Under the pieces are notes generated by a model. That model searched no databases and was not told the DNA's origin. It worked only from the letters and a program-made list of their open reading frames with translations. The position numbers and the translations under genes are program-made. Source: Trichomonas vaginalis G3 (Eukaryota; Parabasalia; Trichomonadida; Trichomonadidae). From it: a stretch of 64,000 nucleotides of DNA. Location: positions 13,348,522 through 13,412,521 of the forward strand of contig NC_067204.1 in the NCBI RefSeq assembly GCF_026262505.1, written 5' to 3'. This document shows positions 8,009-18,723 of this stretch, one piece after another. Numbering within the stretch: the first letter of the stretch is position 1; every line of letters begins with the position of its first letter.

Positions 8009-9646
8009 TTAATCTTCGATGATATTCTTGATTTTCTCGAATTCAGACATTAAAGTATCAACATGTAATTTTCCTCCAGGTTGTTCATCTTCTTTGTTGC
8101 CGCTTTCCAAATCGCGAAGCATCTCTTTTGCAAGAGACAACTGATAATCGTTCATTTGAGGAGGAACAACTTTCTTGTACAAATAATATGATCTTTGAAG
8201 AAAACCTCTGAGATAAATGGGATATTGTAATAAATCTTCATTTGCATATATAATACGTTCCATCTCTGTGAATATTGTAGCAGGATCTAAAAGTAACTCA
8301 ATAGATTTTTGTAATCCAGGATTAATTACTTCTTTAGGCTCTTCATTATGTGTTTCCTCTACTTTTGTCTGTTTTTGTGGTTCATGTGATGTTTGGTTGA
8401 GTGATTCAATATATTCATTTAATTTTTCGATTCCTTCGGCATTGAGGAGGATGTGAGCACCAGGAGCTGCTTGGATTATCTCTTCTGGCCCATGAGAATC
8501 AACGAGTGCTCCGAAAAGATTATTAACCGCAAAAACTGCATCAGTGTAAAGATCCTGATTGGCTGTCTGCGATGGCATTACAGTAGTAATGATTACTGAT
8601 AAGAGTTCTCCTATAATGTCTCTATCAATTGGTGTGCAAATTTCGATGTTGGATTGAATCGAGTTTGAAGCAGCAATAATGATTGCGTAATTATCTGGGA
8701 ATTTCTGCATTGTAATAAGAAGATCGCGAACATAGTCAGCAGGCTTTTTGATTGCATTTGGTCTGTTAAATGATGCAATTGTTGCTAAAATTTCTTCTTC
8801 ATCATTAAGACTTGTAATATCAACTTCTGTTGACTGAGCTAGTTGCTCCTGTGCAGAGACTTTTGAAAGAATTTCAAGGGCTCCTTCACAGATTTCTTTC
8901 TGAGTTTTGTTCTTTCGGGTAACGCCTTTCTCAACACCAGAATTGAGATCAGGATTTGCTTTTGCAAGATTGTATATGATCTGTTTGCAGATTCCGATTG
9001 TTGTTGGTGTTTCTACGCAAATGTTCATAATTGCGGTGAAAAGCATGATGCATTCATTTGGACGTGAAGGCATCATATCATTTTGTAAGAATTTTCTGGT
9101 GAAAAAGAGTGCTTCTTTGGCACAGTTCTCTATATTGCAAATTGAAATTATCAAAGACAAGTAAAGCAAGCAAAAGTCTGCTAGAGCGTATAAAGATGCT
9201 GGGTTTTCATCGTACATGTCATTAAAAACCTTTATTGCATTTTCAATCGTTTGGCCTAATTGAGTTGTTCTATTTCTGTCCATACGGTTCTTTGCATCAA
9301 ATCTGTTTGTCTTTGCTGTAGAAAACAAAGATGAGTAAAATATATCTATATACTTTTGTTGGAAAAAGCTGCTGCATATGGTTTTTGAGTAATTCCAAAC
9401 TGCTTCTGCTTTATCTGATTTCAAGGAGAATGCGTGATTAATTATATCTGTGCTCATGACTCTTTCGTTAAGTTTTTTCATTGTTGGCTTAACATGGAAA
9501 AATTTATCTGGTTTAATTGAAGATCTTCTTTCCTTTGAAATAGATTTACGCGGAATATTAGAATCTATTTTTGTCATTGGACGAGTGCCACCCATATTTG
9601 GTCTTGGAATTTTAGTGCCTGTACTTAATCGCGGAATTTTACTCAT
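8009..9646 (-). CDS. Helical-repeat protein with N-terminal SxIP-type microtubule motifs
   Basis: A 545-residue protein. Its first 45 residues are basic and Ser/Pro-rich and contain three (S/T)-x-I-P motifs: SKIPRLS, TKIPRPN and SNIPRKS. SxIP motifs in such a setting bind the EB-family plus-end proteins. Residues 60-380 look like an all-helical armadillo/HEAT-type solenoid. A charged linker near 385-430 (KQTKVEETHNEEPKE) leads to a helical C-terminus. A microtubule plus-end or axonemal/spindle role is inference from the motifs; no family was recognised. The ATG lies directly after a clear initiator (TCACTCAATTGG). Confidence 0.75.
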   Translation of the reverse strand: MSKIPRLSTGTKIPRPNMGGTRPMTKIDSNIPRKSISKERRSSIKPDKFFHVKPTMKKLNERVMSTDIINHAFSLKSDKAEAVWNYSKTICSSFFQQKYIDIFYSSLFSTAKTNRFDAKNRMDRNRTTQLGQTIENAIKVFNDMYDENPASLYALADFCLLYLSLIISICNIENCAKEALFFTRKFLQNDMMPSRPNECIMLFTAIMNICVETPTTIGICKQIIYNLAKANPDLNSGVEKGVTRKNKTQKEICEGALEILSKVSAQEQLAQSTEVDITSLNDEEEILATIASFNRPNAIKKPADYVRDLLITMQKFPDNYAIIIAASNSIQSNIEICTPIDRDIIGELLSVIITTVMPSQTANQDLYTDAVFAVNNLFGALVDSHGPEEIIQAAPGAHILLNAEGIEKLNEYIESLNQTSHEPQKQTKVEETHNEEPKEVINPGLQKSIELLLDPATIFTEMERIIYANEDLLQYPIYLRGFLQRSYYLYKKVVPPQMNDYQLSLAKEMLRDLESGNKEDEQPGGKLHVDTLMSEFEKIKNIIED

Positions 9647-9658
9647 CCAATTGAGTGA
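9647..9658 (-). promoter_or_regulatory. Initiator (Inr) of the SxIP gene
   Basis: TCACTCAATTGG directly abuts the ATG and fits the T. vaginalis initiator pattern TCA(+1)-Y-W, giving a 5' UTR of about 10 nt. Confidence 0.6.
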
Positions 9659-9719
9659 CCGTTTAAAATTTGGAACTTTCTTGAGTTATTTTGTTACTAT
9701 CCTGCTATTGGAACGCTGA

Positions 9720-10387
9720 AGAGTGTTCTCCGTCGTTTTTGAATTTCCAAAAATATTTTAATTTCTAAAATTAGAGTTGAAGAATCAATGATTTTCTTCT
9801 CATTTTTTCATTTTTGAAATTTTTTTGGAAAATTAAGGTTAATTAATACTTAAAATGAATTTTACGAATAAAACAATTGTTGTTCAATAATTTTAACACA
9901 TAGAAATAATTTCTTTTTTACAATATTACATGATCAATATCTTTAATTTTTATTTATTCACAAAAATATAGTACTATGGAAATATCAATGATGAAAATTA
10001 TACTAATTTCTTCAATTTTCTTATAATTTTGTATATTTTTCAAAAAACCTTCAGGTCTGCAGTACGGAGTGTCGCTTTATATATCGAATTTCAATTCAAA
10101 AAGTGGAATATCGAAATTATATTGAAAGCGTGCAATGGCTCTCATTGTGAACTATAAAACATCCATATCGAGCATTATTATGAAAAAATACAGATATAAA
10201 TATTAATGTAAGATAAGATGACTTGAATTTCTTAAAATAGACTTTTGAACTATGAAAGTCATTAAGTTCATAGTGTCCTAATATGTCATCCTCTTTATAT
10301 GTAATAAAATAAATTTGGTGACAAGATATTATAGAATCAATACGCTCAGGTGATTTTTTTTATTGAAACTTGAATAAATCTAAACTG
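9720..10387. other. Divergent intergenic region
   Basis: AT-rich sequence between two divergent host genes. It should carry upstream promoter elements for both. No open frame, RNA gene or repeat was recognised. Confidence 0.5.
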
Positions 10388-10399
10388 TCACTTTTAATA
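10388..10399 (+). promoter_or_regulatory. Initiator (Inr) of the Lunapark gene
   Basis: TCACTTTTAATA ends 5 nt before the ATG and fits the TCA(+1)-Y-W initiator closely. Confidence 0.6.
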
Positions 10400-10404
10400 T
10401 ACAA

Positions 10405-10980
10405 ATGGGATTATTTGGAAAGAAAGATATTGCAAATGAGATTGATGATCTTAATATCAGGATCAAAATCCTCGAGCAAGATCTAAGAGATGTTCCTTTG
10501 TTTTATGATAGCATTTTTTACTTCCTTTTATTTTTATCATTAGCTGTAGCATGCTTTTATAAATACATAATATATGCACTAATACCATCAACACTTACAA
10601 TCCTTATTTTCCTCCTTAAAAAGCTTAGAATTTCTAGAATCAAAAGCAACATTCAATATTACAAAGATTCAATCAACAAGAAGAACAAAGAAATTGACAA
10701 CAATAAAGAAATCGAACAATACAAAGAATTCCTAACAAAATTTAGAAATAATGCAAATGCAAGACCACCTCCACCAAAAACTGTTTTTCGTAATTCATTC
10801 ATGCTTAGAACTCTTGACAAATTATGCGGAACATATACAAGCAATCCTAAGGCTCTCATTTGCAAAAAATGCGGCTTTAATAATGGATTAGCCGATGATC
10901 CAAAGAATACTACGTATATCTGCGCAAGCTGTGGAAGTACTAACAAAAAAGCAAATACAGGTAAAGAAAAAACTGAATAA
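10405..10980 (+). CDS. LNPK: Lunapark-type ER junction protein
   Basis: A 191-residue protein with the full Lunapark layout. It has a short N-terminal stretch starting MGLFGKK (Gly2 could be myristoylated, as in animal Lunapark), a coiled coil at about 10-30, two close hydrophobic segments at about 34-51 and 54-72, a second coiled coil at about 75-115, a Pro-rich linker (ARPPPPKT) and a zinc finger. The finger is ICKKCGFNNG...YICASCGSTN with Cys153, 156, 173 and 176, including the NG pair typical of the family. Lunapark stabilises three-way junctions of the tubular ER. It is shorter than animal versions (about 400 residues), lacking most of the disordered tail. Assignment by motif and layout is strong. 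Confidence 0.85.
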   Translation: MGLFGKKDIANEIDDLNIRIKILEQDLRDVPLFYDSIFYFLLFLSLAVACFYKYIIYALIPSTLTILIFLLKKLRISRIKSNIQYYKDSINKKNKEIDNNKEIEQYKEFLTKFRNNANARPPPPKTVFRNSFMLRTLDKLCGTYTSNPKALICKKCGFNNGLADDPKNTTYICASCGSTNKKANTGKEKTE

Positions 10981-11158
10981 AAATGTAAATTTAATATTAT
11001 TTTTAACAAATCAATACATATTTTGCATTTGCAATAACTCAGAGCTATAACTATAGTTGATTCCTGCTCTATTTAAATAAGGTTTGAATTAAAAATATTA
11101 TTGAGTTTCATTAAAAGGATAATATTCTATATAGTTTATTATAGTGAATCTATATGCT

Positions 11159-11695
11159 CTATTCTTGCTGCTGGTAGCTTTCTATTAAGTGACCAACGTT
11201 CATGACAGCTTCATCGAGCTGTTCCATTGTATCTGATTGTATTTCGATGATATGATCTTCTCCAAGTTCTTCGAAGCCTTCGAGAACTTCGTCAAGAACT
11301 ACTCTGAAAATTTCACATTCTGTATTTTCTTGGATTTTAGATTCAGAATAACCACGAGATTGAAGGCGTTTGTAAAGGATATCTGAGTTTGTTCTGAGAA
11401 CTAAGACGTAGTCAATGTCATCGAGCATGACGATATCAGAACAGTGGAAATCAAAGATAACACCACCTTCTGGATTTGAATCCAAGATCTCTTTGATAGC
11501 TTCATCAAGGAGATCCTCATCGTAAATTGTGCAGTCTCTCTCTTCATCTTTTTCTTGCCAAAGATGCTTATCTTGAATTAAACGACTGACTGGAATGTGA
11601 ACGAGATTATATCTTTCTGCAAGTATCTCAGAGAATGTTGTTTTGCCTACACCTGGCGTTCCTGTGATAAGAAAATTCGGACGAGTTCTTGACAT
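11159..11695 (-). CDS. AK6: Adenylate kinase isoenzyme 6 / Fap7-type NTPase
   Basis: A 178-residue protein, the usual length for AK6/hCINAP/Fap7. The P-loop GTPGVGKTT lies at residues 12-20, preceded by the short family N-terminus. FDFHCSD at 81-87 corresponds to the family VDxHxSD region that contacts nucleotide, and RTNSDILYKRLQSRGYSESK with the following IQENTECEIF matches the lid and the conserved E..IF segment. The enzyme interconverts adenine nucleotides, and in yeast and humans it acts in final 18S rRNA maturation with Rps14. The C-terminus is slightly acidic as usual. No TCA-type initiator is obvious just upstream. Confidence 0.9.
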   Translation of the reverse strand: MSRTRPNFLITGTPGVGKTTFSEILAERYNLVHIPVSRLIQDKHLWQEKDEERDCTIYDEDLLDEAIKEILDSNPEGGVIFDFHCSDIVMLDDIDYVLVLRTNSDILYKRLQSRGYSESKIQENTECEIFRVVLDEVLEGFEELGEDHIIEIQSDTMEQLDEAVMNVGHLIESYQQQE

Positions 11696-12407
11696 CCAAA
11701 ATCTACTTTACAAAATTTTAGCCACAATTAAAATCTATCATATTTTATTGAAGCAATACTCTCCAGTCCTTGAGTGATGAAAAATATATCGTACAATGTT
11801 CATGAAAATATCAATCTTTTATAATGAAATCCAAAATCCATATCACAAATAGCCTGAATTCATAGCTCACTTAACAAATTATGCACAAATTCATTTATAC
11901 GATATACACCAAGATTCAACTTATCTAAAAGTTTCATAACGAAACTTTTGAACTGCTATTATATGATATATTGCATGACAACTCAGCTGATCTTTACTTT
12001 GTGTTAACACAATTCCTAGATTTTGTGGAAACATTCTGATATTTAATCATATTTTGTGGGCTCTAAAATACCTTCTTCCAAGGAGACAACTTTGCTTTTA
12101 TTCAATGAAAATATATTAGATATACGCAATTGTCTATGTGGTTACATAATGCTTTAGACAGCTTCCTCTTAAGCTCTTTCATATCAAGATAGAAACGCAC
12201 AAAGTCTCCTAAAAATTAATAAAACTCTAATTTAAGATAGAATATGATCTATTAGGTTCTTCAATAGAAAGATAGACACGTATTAAGTCTCCCAAAACAT
12301 GTGGAGAGTTAAGTTATCTAATAAATCTGTTTGCAAAATCTTATTAAGAGTTAAAAAAGTCTTGATTAAGAATGATGAAAATTAGTATGAAAAAAATTTT
12401 TAATTTT
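11696..12407. other. Intergenic region with diverged repeat remnants
   Basis: The part at about 12045-12235 is a diverged inverted copy of about 14490-14660 beyond the HDAC gene. Shared words include GGCTCTAAAAT, TTCAATGAAAATATATT-like stretches and AGATAGAAACG. A short direct repeat of the AAGATAGAAACGCACAAAGT part follows at about 12270-12300. No open frame was seen. Confidence 0.5.
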
Positions 12408-13592
12408 CTAATTAACAACATTGCCGAGAGCATCTATCTTCTTCTGAGTACCAACACCAAGTGCCCAATCGACTGATGGTGCCGCTTGTGCATCCTTCAT
12501 GTGATTATCGATTAACTGCATGAGGTCATTCAGATCTTGTTCAGAATTTGTGTTTTCCATGTTTGAAGGCTGCAAGTGCAATCTGTAGTCAGGACCGAAG
12601 TATCCCATATACTCGTTATATGGTAATTCATCAGATATCGGTGTTTCTGTCAAAACGGCTGTTTCATATGCCCAGCATCTTGCGACATTTCTTACTGTGT
12701 AACCACCACCTCCTGTGACCAAGAGAGGGATCTTGAGGTTCTTGATGAACTCTACGGCCATGGCGTGACCCTTGAGAGTGAGGTTGAAGCATCCAATTCT
12801 GTCTCCTGTCAAAGAATCTGCTCCGCATTGGAGAAGAATGGCTCCTGGCCTGTACCACTCGATGAGACGGCTCATGACTGGTTTGAAGATGCTCTCGAAG
12901 GCGGCATCGTCAAGTCCGTCGCTGAGAGGAACGTTGACGGCATAACCTTTTCCGCGGTCGATGCCGATATCATTCTTATTGCCTGTGCATGGGAAGAAAT
13001 CATCACCATACTTGTGGAATGATACTGTAAGTACGCGATCAGTAGTATAGAAGGCTTCTTCAACGCCATCGCCATGGTGAATATCAATATCAATGTACAT
13101 AACTCTGTCGTAACGATCTAATAACTTGAGAATACCAAGAACACAGTCTGCACAGTAGCAGAAACCACTGGCTTCGGCTTTCTTGGCGTGGTGGAGACCA
13201 CCGGCCCAGTTAATCGCAATGTCGCACTTTCCTGAAATTAATTCTTGAGCTCCGGAGATAGAACCACCTGCAGATATTTGACAGAATTCAAATACTCCGT
13301 TGAAAACTGGTGAATCTCCATCGATGTTGAATTTTTCTAAAACTGGATCGTCGCCACTTGTATTTTTCGGTGTTGCAACTTGTAAAAATTGAACGTATTC
13401 GTCTGTATGAAATCTTGTCATATCGAGGGCGGTCGCACGGCGTGGTCTCAAAACACGCATACTTGAAAATAGTTCGTACGCCATGATTAAGTTGTGTGCC
13501 ATACGTATACGATGTGGTTTCATTGGGTGACCTTGATTATACATGAAATTTCCAATATCATCATCATAGAAGTAAACTATTCTCTTCTTCAT
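12408..13592 (-). CDS. Class I (RPD3/HOS-type) histone deacetylase
   Basis: A 394-residue zinc-dependent lysine deacetylase covering the whole class I catalytic domain, with only a short C-terminal extension. Key motifs are GGLHHAKK (His134, His135 charge relay), YIDIDIHHGDGVEEAFY with zinc ligands Asp170 and His172, the SFHKYG stretch, GADSLTGDRIGCFNL with the third zinc ligand Asp264, and GGGGYT with the transition-state Tyr298. All catalytic residues are present, so it should be active on acetylated histones in the nucleus. Codon use is somewhat more GC-rich than its neighbours, as in well-expressed genes. Upstream on the minus strand TATCGTC occurs at 13609-13615 and resembles a Myb recognition element described for T. 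vaginalis; its role here is inference. Confidence 0.95.
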   Translation of the reverse strand: MKKRIVYFYDDDIGNFMYNQGHPMKPHRIRMAHNLIMAYELFSSMRVLRPRRATALDMTRFHTDEYVQFLQVATPKNTSGDDPVLEKFNIDGDSPVFNGVFEFCQISAGGSISGAQELISGKCDIAINWAGGLHHAKKAEASGFCYCADCVLGILKLLDRYDRVMYIDIDIHHGDGVEEAFYTTDRVLTVSFHKYGDDFFPCTGNKNDIGIDRGKGYAVNVPLSDGLDDAAFESIFKPVMSRLIEWYRPGAILLQCGADSLTGDRIGCFNLTLKGHAMAVEFIKNLKIPLLVTGGGGYTVRNVARCWAYETAVLTETPISDELPYNEYMGYFGPDYRLHLQPSNMENTNSEQDLNDLMQLIDNHMKDAQAAPSVDWALGVGTQKKIDALGNVVN

Positions 13593-14898
13593 TTCTTGTT
13601 CTGAGCAGGACGATAGAGTTTTTCACTCCTGTTTTGACCGATTATAAAATGGTCTGGAGCAATATAACTGTTACAATGAGTATTTACAACTCGAAAGAGG
13701 ATGAAAGACATAGGAAAATAGATATTTCAACTCAATTTCAAAAGAATATCTTATATTTGCTTTATAAATTAAATTTCTAATATTAATTATTTTACACCGT
13801 ATTATATGCAAGATATATAGGTGAAATCAACTATTCTTGTTCAGATAATTGGTTATTATCTTACCGAATTATCTACTTATATACAAATCATATGAATAAT
13901 AGATTTTCCATAAAATTTATCTCATGTATAGCTCAAATGCAAGTACCCCATCTTAATATATGTTATAAAAAAGGAAAATCTTCAAATTGTAACAATATCA
14001 ATATCATACATCAGAACATCATAAACTTATTAAATAAAACCTAATAGATATTGTCTCAACTATTTTACTCGTTGAAATGTGAAACTGTTTTTTTGAATTT
14101 TATCCTTCATATATCCATATTATAATGAACGCCTATTACTACCTGAATGCAAAACAGTAATGTAGTTATCATTTAAAATCAATTTTTTATGTTTTTTTTT
14201 GTTAAACGAGAAATATCATAAAACTAAGCTGTTGAAATACACTTTTTATATTGACAATATTAGCTATATATGAGTTATTCATACATACAAAATCTTGCGT
14301 TAACCTGCCCTTCGTTCAGCGAGATAACGAAGCAAATTACATGATTTCTCATAAAATGCATGTATTTAAAAATGTTTTATGATTCATAAACGCTGTTTGA
14401 TATTACAAACGACAATCCACATCGATCGGTTTCAACAAAGAAAAGATAAGGCCCCACATACATTCTTTCTTAACCAAGACTGAATTCATTTTTTAGGAGG
14501 CTTTGGACGTTTCTATCTTGTCATCCGAATTGAATAAGAGGAAACTGTCTATAGAAATATATACCCACATAGACCAGATCTTATACTGAATATATTTTTA
14601 TTGAATGAAACCAATGCAATATCTTCCGATAAATGAATTTTAGAGCCCTTAAAATTTGTGAATGTGTAGCCTTCAGGTTGACTACAAATTTCTATGGCAT
14701 ATTAAAGGGAATAATCTACCTTCAGGGTTATTAAGACAAATTTGCAATGTTTTAAGTTTAAGACTAATTCTCGACGGAGATATATGGTGTGAACTTTCAT
14801 CCTAACTTAGGAATATTATTTAATAACACATCTCTCATTATATTATCAGTCTGTTCAAGCATTTATTTTGATTTTGTTTTCAAATTCGATCCGCCTTC
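13593..14898. other. Long intergenic region upstream of HDAC
   Basis: About 1.3 kb of AT-rich DNA without a credible gene. It holds the HDAC promoter and, at about 14490-14660, a diverged inverted copy of the sequence at about 12045-12235. Confidence 0.5.
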
Positions 14899-15345
14899 AG
14901 GGGGAGGTTTTTTGTGATATGGAAAAATGTTCGTTGCTCAATTATCTCACTATTGGATGGACTTTTATCGAGCGAAATTTTGGCTGTAAAGACAATTCTG
15001 ATATTGGTAACATGGTGATAAGAACAAATAGTCAGTTTGCATGGTTTATGATGAGATAATTTCGATTTAAAAAAAAACTTAAAAATTGATTTTAATGAGC
15101 GATTATATTTGAATATGCTCTCCTAATTTGAAGGAACTGGTTAAATCATGAATTGATCATGAATAATTTTTTTTCGAAATAACAATTATAATTTCATATT
15201 CATTATAAGTTGAAAATATATCATAAAGACTTTATGAATGATAAATTCCTAAAAAACAAGTTAGTTTGTTTCTGAAAATAATAATAATAAAAACCAATTT
15301 AGACCCAATAATTTTTGGCGGGATAATTGAGATGTTTAACAAAAA
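14899..15345 (+). repeat. Left outer inverted arm of the palindromic element
   Basis: It matches 19305-19745 in reverse complement almost base for base, including GGCGGGATAATTGAGATGTT at the inner end. The arms differ by a few bases and small gaps, so they are either young or kept alike by conversion. Confidence 0.85.
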
Positions 15346-15381
15346 CTGAAAGGTGTCATTATTATCTATGACCAACAAGCA

Positions 15382-15520
15382 ACTGACCTAGTCTGGATTA
15401 CAATATTCGGTTCATCAAACCGCCAATTTGATGAATCAAGCCAAATTGTAACTGACCTAGTCTGGATTACAATATTCGGTTCATCAAACCGCCAATTTGA
15501 TGAATCAAGCCAAATTGTAA
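15382..15520 (+). repeat. 69-bp tandem duplication with internal hairpin words
   Basis: Two adjacent, practically identical units start ACTGACCTAGTCTGGATTAC. Each includes GGTTCATCAAACCGCCAATTTGATGAA, written here as the self-complementary words TTCATCAAA and TTTGATGAA. A third, partial echo follows near 15550-15575. Confidence 0.85.
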
Positions 15521-16014
15521 CAAACCAGTTGTTGATTGCATGGTATCATTCATCGAACTGCCAATTTGATGAATTACATTTCTTAGTCATCAAAATAGTG
15601 GTCATGTTACTATTCGTTAGGTTAAATTACTTTTAATGCCCATTCAAGGAAGTACATGTCAGTTACAGGGTTTATAGTTTTACTCGAATTGAGTAAACCT
15701 CTTGGAAGCAATTACCACAAGAGCCAAGACTTCTCGTTTACAGACTTTGAAAGCCAGGAAGGAGCCAGGTAACAATAATGGGCTCTCTTATGATATTTTG
15801 GGATATTTATCAACAATTTGAGTTTCTACCTATTGTCTTCAATGAGGATTTTTTAGGCCAGAAGTACAATACCTGTACAGTCTAACTACTAGGGCAATGT
15901 AGTCAAACTGTGCACGTATTGAACTTCTAAGGCTATTATTTATCTGCTATTGACATCATTCTTTTACATTACCGTCCTCTGGTCCTTAGAGGACCATAGA
16001 TTCTGAAATTACTT

Positions 16015-16690
16015 GTGCAGAGCAAAGTTCTTCCGAGATCTCTCTATCCTTCGTAGATCTCGGAAAAACTTTGCCTTAAACTACTGCATTAATGTTTCCT
16101 AGTATTCAAAGAGCTATGAATTCTATAGTTGATCTTATAAGGTAGAGTTTTTCCTAACTTTCTCATTCGTTGAAAGGTTTTCAACAAAGCTATACCTTAA
16201 AAATCTGTGCTTGTTATATCTGATCATTTGTGTGTTAGGGGAGGTAAATTTATTCCACTAGAGCAAATTTTTTCCGAGTTTCTCATTCGATGAGAAACCT
16301 CGGAACAACTCTTCAATAGTGTAATGAATTTGTGGTATTTGTCCTGCAAACAGCGAGAGAACTTGTCTGTAATTCGTTTATGATGAAGTTATCTGGATGT
16401 CTCTCAGATGAGGAAGGAAGTCCAGAAAACTTCACCATAAGTTAATACTTGTGTATTTCTATGACTCTCTTCACGTCAGAGAATGTAAATTTACTCGAAT
16501 AGGGCAAAGTTCTGCTCAAGTTTCTCATTTGATGAGAAACCTCGGAAGAACTTTGCCCTAAGGTAATGTATATGTGATTGTTGGCCCGCAGAGAAACAAG
16601 GAATCTGTTTGTATTTCGTTTATGGTGAAGTTCTCGGATGTTCTCTCAAATTATATGGAAAATCAAGAGAACTTCACCATAATTTGTTGT
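16015..16690 (+). repeat. Chain of degenerate hairpins, left part
   Basis: Six stem-loop units of about 55-60 bp sit roughly every 115-120 bp. Each opens with a word like GGGCAAAGTTCT or TGGTGAAGTTCT and closes with its complement (AGAACTTTGCCCTA or AGAACTTCACCATAA). Their loops contain a smaller stem such as GTTTCTCAT and ATGAGAAAC. Stem bases differ between units but pairing is kept, which suggests selection on structure. Confidence 0.7.
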
Positions 16691-18000
16691 AGTTGTGATT
16701 CTCTGGCTCTTTGCCGGCCAGAAAACTAGAAAATAGTTTATAGTGGGAGTATGCTCGATGAATACCTACTCACTAAAAATATACGTTATTTTTTGTTTTC
16801 CTATGGGAAAATAGTTTTGATTTTTATACTATCGTATGCTTTGTTATTGCATGAATTGTCTATTTTCTTAATAAAAACTCATTTTTCCGTGTGATTCTGA
16901 ATCAATGCATTCCAAAAAAGCGTTTTCCGCCTTTGAAACGTGAAAACACACATTGCATGAAGAATCAGAGAAGATTTTCTAACTCGAAGAATTCCAAAAA
17001 AAAACCAATTATAGTTTTTTATCGTGAAAAATTTACTTTTTAACTACGAAATTTTTAAAACGCGATTTTTTTGGAGATTTTTAGAAAATTCAAATATGAT
17101 AGACATGTGTTATTTTATGTGCTCTATGAGTTTATCAGCTTAATTTAGAGTTATTATCAAATTTCAAAAGTCTAAAAAATTGAAAGATAGAAAATCTTCT
17201 CTGATTCTTCATGCAATGTGTGTTTTCACGTTTCAAAGGCGGAAAACGCTTTTTTGGAATGCATTGATTCAGAATCACACGGAAAAATGAGTTTTTATTA
17301 AGAAAATAGACAATTCATGCAATAACAAAGCATACGATAGTATAAAAATCAAAACTATTTTCCCATAGGAAAACAAAAAATAACGTATATTTTTAGTGAG
17401 TAGGTATTCATCGAGCATACTCCCACTATAAACTATTTTCTAGTTTTCTGGCCGGCAAAGAGCCAGAGAATCACAACTACAACAAATTATGGTGAAATTC
17501 TCTTGATTTTCCATATAATTTGAGAGAACATCCGAGAACTTCACCATAAACGAAATACAAACAGATTCCTTGTTTCTCTGCGGGCCAACAATCACATATA
17601 CATTACCTTAGGGCAAAGTTCTTCCGAGGTTTCTCATCAAATGAGAAACTTGAGCAGAACTTTGCCCTATTCGAGTAAATTTACATTCTCTGACGTGAAG
17701 AGAGTCATAGAAATACACAAGTATTAACTTATGGTGAAGTTTTCTGGACTTCCTTCCTCATCTGAGAGACATCCAGATAACTTCATCATAAACGAATTAC
17801 AGACAAGTTCTCTCGCTGTTTGCAGGACAAATACCACAAATTCATTACACTATTGAAGAGTTGTTCCGAGGTTTCTCATCGAATGAGAAACTTCGGAAAA
17901 AATTTGCTCTAGTGGAATAAATTTACCTCCCCTAACACATAAATGATCAGATATAACAAGCACAGATTTTTAAGGTATAGCTTTGTTGAAAACCTTTCAA
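16171..18000. repeat. Inner inverted repeat, two arms of about 810 bp around a 208-bp spacer
   Basis: The left arm 16171-16980 and right arm 17189-18000 are near-identical in reverse complement, for example CATTGCATGAAGAATCAGAG at the inner end. The spacer at 16981-17188 is AT-rich and not repeated. Transcription across it would give a very long double-stranded RNA. Confidence 0.85.
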
Positions 18001-18070
18001 ATAAAGAGAAATTTAAAGAGAAATTTGCCCGTTTGATGTATGGTGAGAAGCATATTTGAGAGTTTGGAGA

Positions 18071-18570
18071 GGCAAAGTGCAATATTGATAGGTGATTGCA
18101 CTTTGCCTGTCACATACATCTCGACAGAGGCAACATTCGATATGAAAGTTTCCTCTGTCGAGAAACTTCCTCACACCTCAAGAGATGCGAGGAACTTTTG
18201 ACAGGCAAAGTGCAATATTGATAGGTGATTGCACTTTGCCTGTCACATACATCTCGACAGAGGCAACATTCGATATGAAAGTTTCCTCTGTCGAGAAACT
18301 TCCTCACACCTCAAGAGATGCGAGGAACTTTTGACAGGCAAAGTGCAATATTGATAGGTGATTGCACTTTGCCTGTCACATACATCTCGACAGAGGCAAC
18401 ATTCGATATGAAAGTTTCCTCTGTCGAGAAACTTCCTCACACCTCAAGAGATGCGAGGAACTTTTGACAGGCAAAGTGCAATATTGATAGGTGATTGCAC
18501 TTTGCCTGTCACATACATCTCGACAGAGGCAACATTCGATATGAAAGTTTCCTCTGTCGAGAAACTTCCT
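18071..18570 (+). repeat. 133-bp tandem array, about 3.8 copies
   Basis: The units are almost identical and start at 18071, 18204, 18337 and 18470. Each has three stem-loops: GGCAAAGTGCAAT paired with ATTGCACTTTGCC, CGACAGAGG paired with CCTCTGTCG, and AAGTTCCTCGC paired with a GTGAGGAAGTTT-type arm. Open frames across it are by-products of the repeat. Confidence 0.9.
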
Positions 18571-18723
18571 CGAAACTCAAATTTTTCTTTAGAACTACAA
18601 TATCTTAACAATTAGCTCATCAAAACACAACCTATAAACTTTAATTTTTACTTTTGTTTTTTTCAATATATGAACTAAATTTTTTTTTTCAAATTAATCC
18701 CACACTGGGAAAAGTATTTTAAC

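Noticed and set aside
14868-15059. 63-codon frame repeated at the other arm (19582-19872)
   Set aside because: It lies in the inverted arm and is copied only because the arm is; low complexity, no initiator, no family resemblance.
18110-18440. Two identical 65-codon frames on the minus strand
   Set aside because: They are offset by exactly 133 bp and arise from the tandem repeat.
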